DNA of 13,631 nt from Euperipatoides rowelli (GCA_003024985.2 PXIH01S0002255.1); one strand, 5' to 3'. Counted from the stretch's first letter, positions 1 through 8,590 are shown. Notes: generated by a model not told the origin, from the sequence alone. Program-made: numbers and translations.

Positions 1-1783
1 TTTGATTTGAGGATTCAAATGGGCGATTCTGAATCTCCTTTTGAGTTCAACTACTAAATTGAAAATGGTGATTGAAAATCACCATTTGAGTGGAAAGGGT
101 TAACTTTAGACTAACTACTGTCTTGATATAATATCTAATTTTTATTCTTAAAATAACACACCTTTCTGAGTGGGCATCAAGTCAGGATTTATGTCATGTC
201 TCCTCTTACCTTCTATTATTTTTTTTAAAAAAATAACATCTTGACTATTATTAGTTAAAATTGTTCCAAGCCTTTAACTCTGTAATCTGGAAAGACATCC
301 ACAAAAACTTTGATTTACATGATATGCAAATGAGAGTATGAAATCAGCTAACTGACATCTTTCTCCCTACCTTTGCCTAACATTTCCCTGTTTCAATAAA
401 TGCATGTAAGATACTTATATGAACCAGGTGTTAAATGTTATTCTCTCTTCTCCACAACTTGGGATGAATTTTATTCTCTTTTGAATCTTTTGAAAACACA
501 CTAAGAAAATAAATAAAATGGAATGTATAAGTGAATAATCCACTGTACTTGGACTTTAAAATTTTTTTTCACACTAATCTTACTGGAATTGTATAAATAC
601 ACTATTGATTATAAGTTTTTCAATGAGACATTGAATATTTTCTGATTTATGGTCATGCTGCTACCATTTGTTTGTCAACTTTGAACTTATAATTTTTTCC
701 ACTGCCAACTCTTATCATATTTGAACAAAGTGTGTTATGAAAGGAAAACATCCAATTACACTTGAGATGATTATGTGATTATGATCATTTATATTAATGA
801 TTTTTATTTTTGTACTTTGAATTATTTTTCACTCATAGTTCTTATGAGATTTGTAAAAGTTTGTTATTAAGTAAATTCTGGTTAGTTATACATGAGGTAA
901 TTCACTAGATTTAAATGTGGTGAAAATCATAAATTTTGCATTACCATGAATCATAGACTTCAGATAAAATAATTTATCTGAAAATATAAGCTTGAGTTAA
1001 AATCTCATTACCCTATGGAAAGGGGAATTTTAATGGGCAAATAGTAATCTAGAAGTGGGATGAGATAGAAAATAATTAAATTTTCTTTTTAATTTTTTTT
1101 TTTAAATTTACGGTATTTAAGAATACATTAACCAAAAGGTAAGCTATTAGTTTACTTATATTATATATTTAGCTCTCTAGTAATATTTTGAAAATAACTT
1201 ACAACTTTATGTATGATGTAGTATTATAATTTTAATTATTCCATTTAACTGTTTCTATTTTTATTGCTATAATCACTAGCAAAAATATACGATAGTGATA
1301 ATCACATTAAATTTTCTGAGAATAATTTATAAGGTATATTATTATTATTTCTTTAAAGGTACCCTGCTCTAGGCTATGTATCAATACCAAAATCAATTTT
1401 CTCTATTCAGCAGATATAGCCTAGATACAATCATCTAATTCCTGTTAATAGTTTACATTAAAGTTAGATAAATTCAGAAACTATTAGAAATGATACTTTA
1501 TTTATCAGAAGTTTCACCACTCACTGAGATTAAAACTTTGGGGATGGGGGGATTATTAAAGCTGCACTCGGTTAATGGAATTACCTGACCTTATTGTGAA
1601 GATCATTTTTAGTCTAAGATTATTTTCAGTCTAATAAATAAAAACACATATAAATTGTTTATAGATGAGTGGAAGGAATTATTTAAAATAATTTTGAACA
1701 GCTACTTTTTTTTTAACTTAATAAAAATCATTTGTGTAATTGTATTAAAAGTTATTATATAACATGTTTAAATTTATTATAAT
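1..1783. other. AT-rich non-coding stretch
   Basis: I see no gene or recognisable element relic here on either strand. Stop codons are dense in all frames, and homopolymer A and T runs are common. The only structure is short inverted repeats: a hairpin at 63-87 (separate entry), CAGATAAA/TTTATCTG around a 4-nt centre at 961-980, and TCTAGGCTAT (1368-1377) with its exact complement at 1416-1425 across a 38-nt loop. Such short palindromes are expected by chance at some rate in AT-rich DNA. Confidence 0.6.
63..87. repeat. Perfect 11-bp hairpin
   Basis: AAATGGTGATT (63-73) is followed by a 3-nt spacer and its exact reverse complement (77-87). An imperfect relative of the arm (AAATGGGCGATT, from about 19) lies just upstream, so the first 90 bases hold about three related arms in direct and inverted order. 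This may be the edge of a small inverted-repeat element cut off by the window start. No target duplication can be checked. Confidence 0.5.
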
Positions 1784-1931
1784 AGTAGATAATAAATGGG
1801 GTTTCTGGGACAGGAAGTGACATCATCCAAGATGGTGGCTGAATTTTCGAGTTCAAAATTCAAAGAAGGCTGACTTCTTGTTTACCATATATGGGCATAT
1901 GACATCACATTATGATGCACCTGACTCTGGG
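1784..1931 (+). repeat. Left terminal inverted repeat of foldback element
   Basis: This arm pairs with 2545-2687. Landmarks conserved in both arms are the terminal AATAAATGGGGTTTCTGGGA, the block GTGACATCATCCAAGAT, the block GTTTACCATATATG, and CATATGACATCACATTATGA. The middle of the arm (about 1835-1875) is more diverged than its ends. Confidence 0.85.
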
Positions 1932-2195
1932 GATAGGCATTCCATGCCAGTTGAGTGCCGTTGCCCCATCAACTCACCACGCTGTATTGTCCAAAATCGA
2001 CTAAAAGTTAAGTACTTTGATTATTAATTTACATAGGTTAATGAAGACATATCTAGCTGAAAATTGATAGGTATGATGTCATACACATCTACTATTATCA
2101 TACCGAATATTGAGGCCCTGTGATGGCATGGGTGGGTGTAGCATTGTGGTAAAAATCAAAAAATTTCTGATTCATAAAAAATATTCTAAGTCGAT

Positions 2196-2516
2196 GAATG
2201 AGAGTAAGAACAGGAATGAGAACGAGAACAGGGGAGAGATTGGGGATGAGAATCTTGAAAAGACCCGGATATGTCTTAGAAAATTCATAGTGGGTGGGGC
2301 ATATATCCCATCATGCATCATCTATCCCATCATGAATCGTAATGAGAGTGAGAATGGCAACAAGAACAAGAATGAGAATGAGAATGGGGACAAGAACAAG
2401 AGTGAGAATGAAAATGAGATGTCCCATCATGCATCATATGACATAGGCCCATATATAGGCTTAAAAATGAGAGCAAGAATGAGAGCAAGAACAAGAATGA
2501 GAGTAGAAAAAAACTG
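2196..2516 (+). repeat. Purine hexamer repeat core with ATGATGCATGATGGG-type spacers
   Basis: Three blocks (about 2196-2240, 2338-2420 and 2466-2512) are built from hexamers such as AATGAG, AGTGAG, AACAAG and GACAAG. They are separated by CCCATCATGCATCAT or close variants at 2307, 2326, 2423 and 2523, giving a loose 100-116 bp super-period. The array leaves an open frame on the plus strand (2110-2517, 135 codons, rich in Asn/Glu/Lys) and another on the minus strand. Both are composition artefacts: the residues simply mirror the hexamers, and there is no domain or gene context. Confidence 0.8.
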
Positions 2517-2544
2517 ATATCTCCCATCATGCATTATAATACTA

Positions 2545-2687
2545 CCCAGAATGCATCATAATGTGATGTCATATGCACATATATGGTAAACTGGAAGTCA
2601 GTCATCTTGGATTTTCGAACTCAAAAATTTGGACGCAATCTTGGATGATGTCACTTCTTGTCCCAGAAACCCCATTTATTATCTACT
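2545..2687 (-). repeat. Right terminal inverted repeat of foldback element
   Basis: This is the reverse-complement partner of 1784-1931. It ends in CCCCATTTATTATCTACT and is followed directly by the duplicated target TATAAT at 2688-2693. Confidence 0.85.
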
Positions 2688-2950
2688 TATAATTAACTAA
2701 ATTATTAATAAATTTTAATGTTAGGAGAAATTTTCAATGGTTGATAGACAAAACTTACAAAACAATTTTTTTTTTAAAAAAAAGTTTGATTGTTCTTCAG
2801 AAAATAGTTTTTTAAATCTGTATATAGAATGTTCTTAAATTATTACTATTATTACAAAAAATAATTAAAAAAAACATAGGCTAAATAGTACTGGAGAGAT
2901 TGTAGCAAAATGTAGCTGAACTCAAAGCTATTGCTTTTTTTAATAGATGC

Positions 2951-3290
2951 ATGCTGGGTAACAATAGGTGGCACTTCAATCACTAGAATCCAAAATGGTT
3001 TCTATGCAGGAACAGACTCAATGTGTCATGTGGTTTCAAGAGAACAAATAACTAATCACTTTACGTTTTATTGTCTGCTGGGTAACAAACAATAGGCGGT
3101 GCTGCAATCACCAAAATCCAAAATGTCTTCTATGCAGGAAAAGACCCAAAGTGTCAGATGGTTTCATAAGAACAAATAACCAATCACTGTGCAGTTTTAT
3201 TGCCATCTGGGTACAAACAATAGGTGGCACTGCAATCACCAGAATCCAAAATGAATTATATGCAGGACAAGGCATTATATGTTATATGAT
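2951..3290 (+). repeat. Three tandem copies of a 128-bp transposon 5' end
   Basis: Each copy starts near CTGGGTA (2954, 3078, 3207), continues through CAATAGGTGGCACTGCAATC and CCAAAATG, and includes TATGCAGGA. The three homologous ATG codons fall at 2995, 3123 and 3251, exactly 128 bp apart. Copy 1 carries a small deletion after GGTAACA, and copy 3 breaks off after about 40 nt of coding sequence. The unit therefore contains the presumed 5' leader plus the first codons of a transposase, repeated head to tail. The copies have diverged by scattered substitutions, so the duplication is not recent. Confidence 0.85.
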
Positions 3291-3617
3291 GCTAACCTTG
3301 GGTGATTTTATAATAGGACGATGCACCATCATATTAATTGTTTGATATATTCTTAAAGCCACATATTATGACAGATGGATTAGGGATGGCCTGATGACAC
3401 CAAAGATACCCCAATTAACGGGTATAACTCCTCTAGATTTTTTCTTAAGGATAAAGTTTATTCAATGCCAGCACATGATGGTTACGACATTGAATATAAA
3501 GATTACAGACATTATCAAACTGTGTCCAATGTGATGTTGGACAAAACCTGATGAGTAATTGAATAACGACTGGATGTTCTTCAGGTCATGAATGACACTC
3601 ACATAGAAGTGTATTAA
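2995..3617 (+). pseudogene. Tc1/mariner-superfamily transposase relic (N-terminus x3, then DDE C-terminus)
   Basis: The three tandem starts read MVSMQEQTQCVMWFQENK-stop (2995), MSSMQEKTQSVRWFHKNK-stop then PITVQ (3123), and MNYMQDKALYVI-stop (3251). This resembles the M-x-x-x-Q-E-K-x-x-C-V-L-W-F start of helix-turn-helix transposases common in arthropods (DUF4817/DDE-type Tc1/mariner relatives). The middle of the protein is missing. From about 3316 the DDE half appears in shifting frames: DDAPSY (compare QDGAPPHY), YDRWIRDG (about 3367-3390), then ITPLDFFL (3424-3447; compare SPDLTPLDFFL). It continues after a frameshift as LKDKVYSMP (3444-3470) and ends RLDVLQVMNDTHIEVY with a stop at 3615. 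Stops, frameshifts and the internal deletion make it dead. Family recognition is from memory of motif patterns; the exact clade is not settled. Confidence 0.8.
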
Positions 3618-4428
3618 TTATAATAAAAACTTTAGCTACAATTTGACACAACTTCGTTTCTATAATATTAAAAAAAAAAGATTTTTTGTAGTGAGAGGAA
3701 GACAAAACCGTATATAGCAGATTAAATTAAAATTTAGATTTGGCATCTCTATTTGGGAAATTAATTAAATTAGCCACTACGTTATACACTTCTGGATCTG
3801 CGGCTCTCCCCCCACCCCTTAAACAAAATGGAGCCACAAATAATAAAATATTATAAGTAAGGTATGGAAACATAACATTATAGGCTATTTCACAATTAAA
3901 ACATTAAGAGAAGAAGAAAATAGATGAGTTAGTACTGCAAGATAAAATAAATGTAATTTGATAAAACAAAAATATATATTTTTTTTTTAAATTTTAAACT
4001 TTAAACTAACAGGCATTTAAAAAAAAAACTGAATATTTTATGTCCAGCATTCACTAAAAGTTTTTAAATAAAGAACTAAATTATTGATTTATCCTTTTTA
4101 TTTGAATTGAGAAAATAAATTGTTTGAAAATACTTTAGAAAAATAAAGCTTAAGTGTAGCTTTACTTCTAACATTTTATTTTCTTTGTGGAGGAAAACAT
4201 TTTATAAAATAAAAATGTTGATTAACCCGCTAGGGATTAAAGTCTGAAAATGCTTCATCATATCAGACTGATATGCTCAAAGTGAAAGTCCAAATCTTGT
4301 TAATAAATTTGACTTCTCTGGTGATCAATCTGATAAGGAATGGTAGAAACTAATGTGTTCATTCATTATAAATTAACTTTTAAAATATCACCAGATAGGA
4401 ATTAAAGAGATCAAACCAGATAAACAAT
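3618..4428. other. AT-rich non-coding stretch
   Basis: No gene or assignable element is seen. The first part (3618-3690) is probably the 3' untranslated tail of the transposon relic. A GC-richer patch at 3790-3835 contains a short C-rich run. Homopolymer A and T tracts are frequent (for example 3977-3988 and 4019-4028). The stretch 4230-4428, just upstream of the LINE relic, could hold eroded endonuclease sequence, but I could not recognise any motif there. Confidence 0.5.
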
Positions 4429-6020
4429 GGAATTGATTACACACATCCTAAGAACAATAATACAGTGCAACTGATTTAATCCCAAGCTAGGGATGTGTCT
4501 ACTATTCTAATTGTAATACTTAAAAAAACTTAATCTTGTCAGAAGAAAGTTTCAGTCAGTTGATCTGTAGCACCTCAAATGAGTTTCACTTAGAACTAAA
4601 AATAAACAAACAGATTCTTCAGGAAGAATTTACAAGATATGGAAGCAATCAATTTCACAATCAAAGAAAATATCTTAGATGCTGTAAAGTATATCACTGG
4701 TACAAGAGACAGCCAAACTGATAAAAATTTAACACAAGAGACTACAATTTACATGAAAATCAATCGGAACTGAAAATCAAAAAGGATTCAAAGTCCAAAA
4801 CGAAATATGCAAAGCATTATAGAGACTAATGAGCATTCAACTTTGATTTGATAAAGAAAACAATTGAGGAAAAGAAAAATATTGATGTTTTGGAAGAAAT
4901 CAAATAATAGCAATAAAACAAAAAGATGGTACCATTATTAGAAATATAGTACTTATTGTCCAAAGAGTTGAAGAATATTACAAAATACTCTAGCAAGATG
5001 GATCTGTTGGTACAACATTAAAGGAGACAAAAATGATTTGACGGTCACAATGATGAGGTGCTGAATCCAATGTCTGGAGAATTGAAACATCCAGTGAAAC
5101 ACATGAAGAATGGGAAGCCACCAGTATAATATAATATAACATTTGGTATTATAAAAGCAAGGGGAAAGGAACTAGAAAAAACACTTTCGGTGTTTTACCA
5201 ATCTGTTTTATCAATCTGTTATTATAATACTCTTATAAAAAAAAAAGGTGATAAAGAAGATCTTAAAAATTATAGACTTATAAGCTTCTTAATAATCATT
5301 TATAATTTTTTTACAAAGGTTTTGACAAACAGATAGAAAAAAAAAATTGGATGACACTCAGTTGGCACTTAGTAGCCTACTGTCTGCAACAGGATTCAAA
5401 GATGCAATGAATATGAACTTCCCTCTTGACATGAGGCTTAATGACACTGAAAAAGCCTATGATTCAATAATTTATTTTGGATGCTGTACAAAGGTAAGGT
5501 ATTAATAAGAGATATATTGATTAAATGAAAACATATATAAGAAAGAAACATCCACAGTGAGACTTCACAAAGACACCATAAGATCCAAATCACAAAAGTA
5601 GTTCATCAAAGTGATAATCGTTCCTTACTGATTTACTGCTACACTTGAATAATTCTAGATTGGAAACAAACTGGACTTCACAATTTGCTCAAGATAGTGT
5701 TTTATTTGTCTCAAGTTTGTAAAATGTACAGAAGCATATCATTGATCTGAGTGAAGCTAGATAAAAAGGGGACCTGAAAATGAACCTAGCAAAGACCAAA
5801 GTCATATGATTGAAGTAAATGATATTAAAATTGAAGAGGTCTATAACTATGTTTATTTGGGCCAATTGATACCGACAAGTGAAACATAGCTGTGTGAAGT
5901 CTAAAGAAGAATCAAAATATTTTGGATTGCCTTTAGAAAATTAAACAACATTTTTTAAAAGGAAACATTTTAACTATTGTGTACTACCAGTACATAATAT
6001 GGTGTTAAAACTTGGATGGA
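4429..6020 (+). pseudogene. RTE-like LINE ORF2 relic (endonuclease end, reverse transcriptase)
   Basis: Plus-strand fragments occur in order but in changing frames. GIDY (4429) with DVSTI (4492) may be the end of the AP endonuclease. A linker follows, including ELKINKQILQEEF (inside the 61-codon frame 4536-4721) and VEEYYKIL (about 4970). DEVLNPMSGELKHPVKHMKN then GKPP (5052-5122) and [12 protein letters not shown] (5241-5276) match the pre-RT and RT-0/1 blocks. FFTKVLTNR follows at 5307. NDTEKAYDSI (5440-5469) is motif A, TSTVRLHKDT lies near 5550, and FTATLE near 5635. FAQDSVLF (5684-5707) is the FADD box with one catalytic Asp changed to Gln. DLKMNLAKTKVI (5771) and IEEVYNYVYLGQLI (5830-5871) follow, then YCVLPV (about 5976) and YGVKTWM (5998). 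Many stops and frameshifts show a long-dead copy. The clade call (RTE-like) is by resemblance of motif wording; the reverse transcriptase assignment itself is firm. Confidence 0.88.
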
Positions 6021-7050
6021 ACAAAATAAAATGGAATCCACATATGGAATTAGGGTAAAGTCTAATTTATATTTATACTGAACAGATCTCTTATCCGTTT
6101 TAATGTGTGCACAAAGGTGTTCATAATTTTCTGCAGGGTTGGTTGCATAATCAATGAAATTACTCAATACATATTTGTCTTCTTAATTCCAACAGTTTGT
6201 TATGATTTTTAGCTTAAAGTATCAAAATTAATTCTAATAAACGAATAGTATTGTGTAAAATATTTATTTTTATTTTATTTACTGCTTTATGAAAATTAAT
6301 TTTCAAATACGATGTTTTCATACTAAATCAATTGGGACAAAACTACAGTGGGCCTACCTACTTAGAAAAACAAAGCTATGATTGGTTCAATAGCTAAGAG
6401 ATCAGAGAGCAAATGGATAGGTCTGCGATAAAGTTGAATTTTTTTCAAGAATTATGGACGATGATGGATAGTTATCCATCCTTTCGTTGTGAGTGCCTGA
6501 CTTCAGCAGTGCGCATGATCTTAAGGAAAATTATATGTTTTTACGCAACATACTAGAATTACGTTTAAGTATAAATGAGCCTTAACAATAAATAACTAAT
6601 AGATTAATTAAATAAATAAGTAACATTCATAATAGTATATCCATCTATCAATTATTTATTAGCACTGGATAGATTGGCCACCTTATTTTATGTTTTGTTT
6701 ACAGTCCTAATCCTCAACCCAATGCTGAATCCTAATACAATTATCTGAAATGACAACTATGCCATAACCTTAATCCATATGAATATATAGAATAAATGCA
6801 CTTATCATTTTTTATCGTTTTTACATTGTTTCATTCAGCCTAATCATTAACCAATTAGTAGTTGTTGTTTTTTAGTAATCCGTGCAAAAAAAAATTATAT
6901 TCAGACATTTTATTTTGTTTAACCAATGGAAGATGGGGGATTTAGATTTGGGTGATGCATGTACACATAGAGTAATATTGTGCTATGCTAATTTTTCTTT
7001 TATTTCAGATGACTAGGGTATGGAACATTCACAAACAACACCAGGCCACT
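6021..7050. other. AT-rich non-coding stretch
   Basis: Past about 6020 I can no longer follow the LINE. No 3' tail, poly(A) or microsatellite end is evident, so its 3' portion is lost or unrecognisable. No gene is seen. One near-perfect palindrome lies at 6463-6480 (separate entry). A splice-acceptor-like string (T-rich tract then TTTCAG) ends near 7009, without a following coding frame. Confidence 0.55.
6463..6480. repeat. 18-bp palindrome
   Basis: GATGGATA and TATCCATC are exact complements separated by GT. It lies in otherwise unremarkable sequence, with no flanking element structure. It may be a chance palindrome. Confidence 0.5.
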
Positions 7051-7080
7051 GAAGACCTGTCTTCAAAAAGACAGGCCTTC
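7051..7080. repeat. Strong 13-bp hairpin
   Basis: GAAGACCTGTCTT (7051-7063) pairs with AAGACAGGCCTTC (7068-7080) around a CAAA loop, with one mismatch (A7055 opposite C7076). It is GC-richer and much stronger than other hairpins in the window. It sits at the outer edge of the minisatellite-bearing unit, where a Helentron-type element would carry its 3' stem-loop on the minus strand. Confidence 0.75.
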
Positions 7081-7095
7081 TGCGGCATCATGTTG

Positions 7096-7206
7096 TTTGC
7101 CTTAGTTGGCTTGGAATAATAAGCATTTGCCTTGGTCACATGGTTTTGCTTGCTTTGTGTGTTGATATTTGCCTTGGTTGGCATGAAATTGGGTTGCCTT
7201 AGGTGG
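7096..7206 (+). repeat. Dispersed TTTGCCTTGGTTGGC repeats
   Basis: Four related copies occur in 111 bp: TTTGCCTTAGTTGGC (7096-7110), TTTGCCTTGGT (7126-7136), TTTGCCTTGGTTGGC (7168-7182) and TTGCCTTAGGTGG (7194-7206). They lie between the hairpin at 7051 and the inverted repeat at 7254. The minus-strand open frame across 7029-7235 (68 codons) just reads through these repeats and the hairpin. I do not regard it as a gene. Confidence 0.65.
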
Positions 7207-7253
7207 TATATATTAAACCCTAAGAGACATATCACCTCTAAGAGTAAATATTA

Positions 7254-7267
7254 AAAATGTATCTCAG
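7254..7267 (+). repeat. Left 14-bp inverted repeat flanking the minisatellite
   Basis: AAAATGTATCTCAG is the exact reverse complement of 8216-8229. The two copies abut the first and last minisatellite units, so they mark the array boundaries. Confidence 0.8.
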
Positions 7268-8215
7268 TCATGGAGTTAGTCCATCAAGAAGAAACCCTGC
7301 AAAGAAGGAACTAACTCCTTAGTCCACTAAGAAAAAAATATGCAGGAAAGGGACTGACTCTTTTATCCATCAAGAAGAAAGCCTGCAAGAAGGGACTAAC
7401 TTATTAGTCCAACAAGAATAAAGCCTGCAGAGAAGAGACTAACTCCTTAGTCCGCTAATAAGATAGCCTGCAGGGAATGGACTAACTCATTAGTCCAGAA
7501 ATAAGAAAGCCTGAAGAGAAGGGACTAACTAATTAGTCTGCCAATAATAAAACAGGCAGAGAAGGGACTAACTCCTTAGTCCACCAATAAGAAAAACTGA
7601 AGGGAAGGGACTAATCCTTATTCCATCACCAAGAAAGACTACAGAGAAGAGACTAACTTTTTAGCCACCAAGAAGAAAGCCTGTGGGAAGGGACTAACTC
7701 CTTAGTGCATCAAGAAGAAAGCCTGCAGTGAAAGGACTAACTCTTAGTCCGCCAAGATGAAAACATGCAGAGGGAAGGGACTAACTCCATAGTCCATCAA
7801 GAAAAAAGCCTGCAGAGAAAGGATAACTCCTTAGTCTACCAAGAAGAGAATTTGCAAGAAAGTGACTAATTCCTTAGTCTATCAAGAAGAAAGACTGCAG
7901 AGAAGGAATAGCTCCTTTGTCCACCAAGAAAAGAACAAGCAAGAAAGTGAGTAATTCCTTAGTCCATCAAGAAGGAAGTCTGCAGAGAAAGGACTAACTC
8001 CTTATTCACCATGAATAAAACATGCTAGGAAGGGACTGATTCCTTAGTTCACCATGAATAAAACAAGTTGGGAAGGGACTGACTCCTTAGTCAGAAAGAA
8101 AGCCTGGAATAAAGGGACTAACTCCATAGTCCATCAAGAAAACAGTATGCAGGGAAGGGACTAACTCCTTAGTTCAACAAGAAGAAGACCTTCAGGGAAA
8201 GGACTAACCCCTAGC
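7268..8215 (+). repeat. 43-bp minisatellite, about 22 copies, each with a hairpin
   Basis: The usual unit begins GGACTAACTCCTTAGTCC, continues ACCAAGAAGAAAGCCTGCAG and ends AGAAG, 43 bp in all. I count about 21 full units plus a partial one at each end. Units vary by substitutions and 1-3 nt indels. The first 18 nt of the unit hold a 7-bp inverted repeat, GGACTAA/TTAGTCC, around a 4-nt loop, and this is the best conserved part. The GCCTGCAG part is more variable. Adjacent units share private variants: 7991-8075 has two units with ACCATGAATAAAACA, and 7821-7904 resembles 7905-7990 as a dimer. This indicates local duplication or conversion. There is no coding frame across the array. Confidence 0.92.
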
Positions 8216-8229
8216 CTGAGATACATTTT
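8216..8229 (-). repeat. Right 14-bp inverted repeat flanking the minisatellite
   Basis: CTGAGATACATTTT is the exact reverse complement of 7254-7267 and directly follows the last partial unit (ending CCCCTAGC). Outside both copies the sequences have only weak further similarity (GGTGGTATA versus a complement of AGTGGCTATA). Confidence 0.8.
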
Positions 8230-8590
8230 AAAACTTATTTATAGCCACTTGGGGGCTTATTTTATTAGTTTGTATAAAAGCAGAATAGTTGTTGAGTTTC
8301 TTGATTGGAAATTTTTCAAGTGCTAAATTTGATATGTTGAGAATGAAATATTTAGTCAGCTCTATTACAGTATACTAAGTAGTTGGCATGTAGTCCCATT
8401 TCTATATTCAATTTTAGTGTAGGCAAATTTTATTCGGAATAATATTGTTTTACTTACTTATTTACCTTTTACCTATTTTATTACCCCTTCCAATTTTAGT
8501 TTTTTAAATTTAAATTAATGTTTAATGCATTTAATTTTTTTCTTTATTTTTTTTGAATATTTTGTTTGAGATTTTTACCTCTGAACTTAA

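Larger units (their letters stand above)
1784..2687. mobile_element. Foldback (long-TIR) DNA transposon, non-autonomous
   Basis: The left end, AGTAGATAATAAATGGGG..., is matched in reverse complement by the right end, ...CCCCATTTATTATCTACT. The outermost 49 bp differ at one position. Similarity continues inward with small gaps and substitutions to about 1931 on the left and 2545 on the right, giving arms of roughly 140-150 bp. The direct repeat TATAAT lies immediately outside both ends (1778-1783 and 2688-2693), consistent with a 6-bp target-site duplication. Between the arms are purine-rich hexamer repeats and copies of CCCATCATGCATCAT. No transposase is encoded, so mobility would have depended on an enzyme supplied elsewhere. 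I could not assign a superfamily. The near-identical termini suggest it is younger than the decayed retroelements nearby. Confidence 0.85.
7051..8229 (-). mobile_element. Candidate Helentron-associated (HINE/DINE-1-like) non-autonomous element
   Basis: Read on the minus strand, the order is: a short sequence AAAATGTATCTCAG (8229-8216), a long minisatellite (8215-7268), the inverted copy of that short sequence (7267-7254), about 170 bp carrying GCCTTGGTTGGC-type repeats, then a strong 30-nt hairpin (7080-7051). Paired subterminal inverted repeats bracketing a tandem-repeat core, with a stem-loop near the 3' end, is the known plan of Helentron-associated elements such as DINE-1. The sequence encodes no protein. 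Exact ends are unknown: no CTRR-type terminus sits right after the hairpin, and no target duplication was found. It could instead be a satellite array flanked by a chance or captured inverted repeat. Confidence 0.4.

Noticed and set aside
2110-2517. 135-codon plus-strand open frame rich in Asn, Glu and Lys
   Set aside because: It is the translation of the purine hexamer core of the foldback element. It starts in unrelated sequence, has no domain, and its openness follows from the lack of T in the repeat.
2330-2530. 66-codon minus-strand frame rich in His, Ser, Phe and Leu
   Set aside because: It is the complement of the same hexamer array, a composition artefact.
3151-3345. 64-codon plus-strand frame
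   Set aside because: It runs across the tandem transposon 5'-end copies in a frame that mixes leader and coding parts. The recognisable transposase motifs lie in other frames.
5970-6167. 65-codon minus-strand frame
   Set aside because: It is antisense to the end of the LINE relic, with no recognisable motif or context.
6340-6540. 3' continuation of the LINE ORF (region after the thumb)
   Set aside because: I looked for the usual post-RT motifs (such as a W-x-G-H-x-x-R block) on the plus strand and found no convincing match.
6985-7020. Splice acceptor (T-rich tract then TTTCAG) starting an exon
   Set aside because: The following sequence meets a stop codon almost at once in the ATG frame, and no coding similarity or partner exon was seen.
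7051-7080. Intrinsic transcription terminator
   Set aside because: The hairpin is strong, but it lacks a following T-run on either strand and the DNA is eukaryotic.
7029-7235. 68-codon minus-strand frame
   Set aside because: It spans the hairpin and the TTTGCCTTGGTTGGC repeats. Its peptide just reflects those repeats.
7268-8215. CRISPR array
   Set aside because: The repeats are partly palindromic, but the intervening sequences are also repeated from unit to unit, so there are no unique spacers. The context is eukaryotic, with no cas genes.
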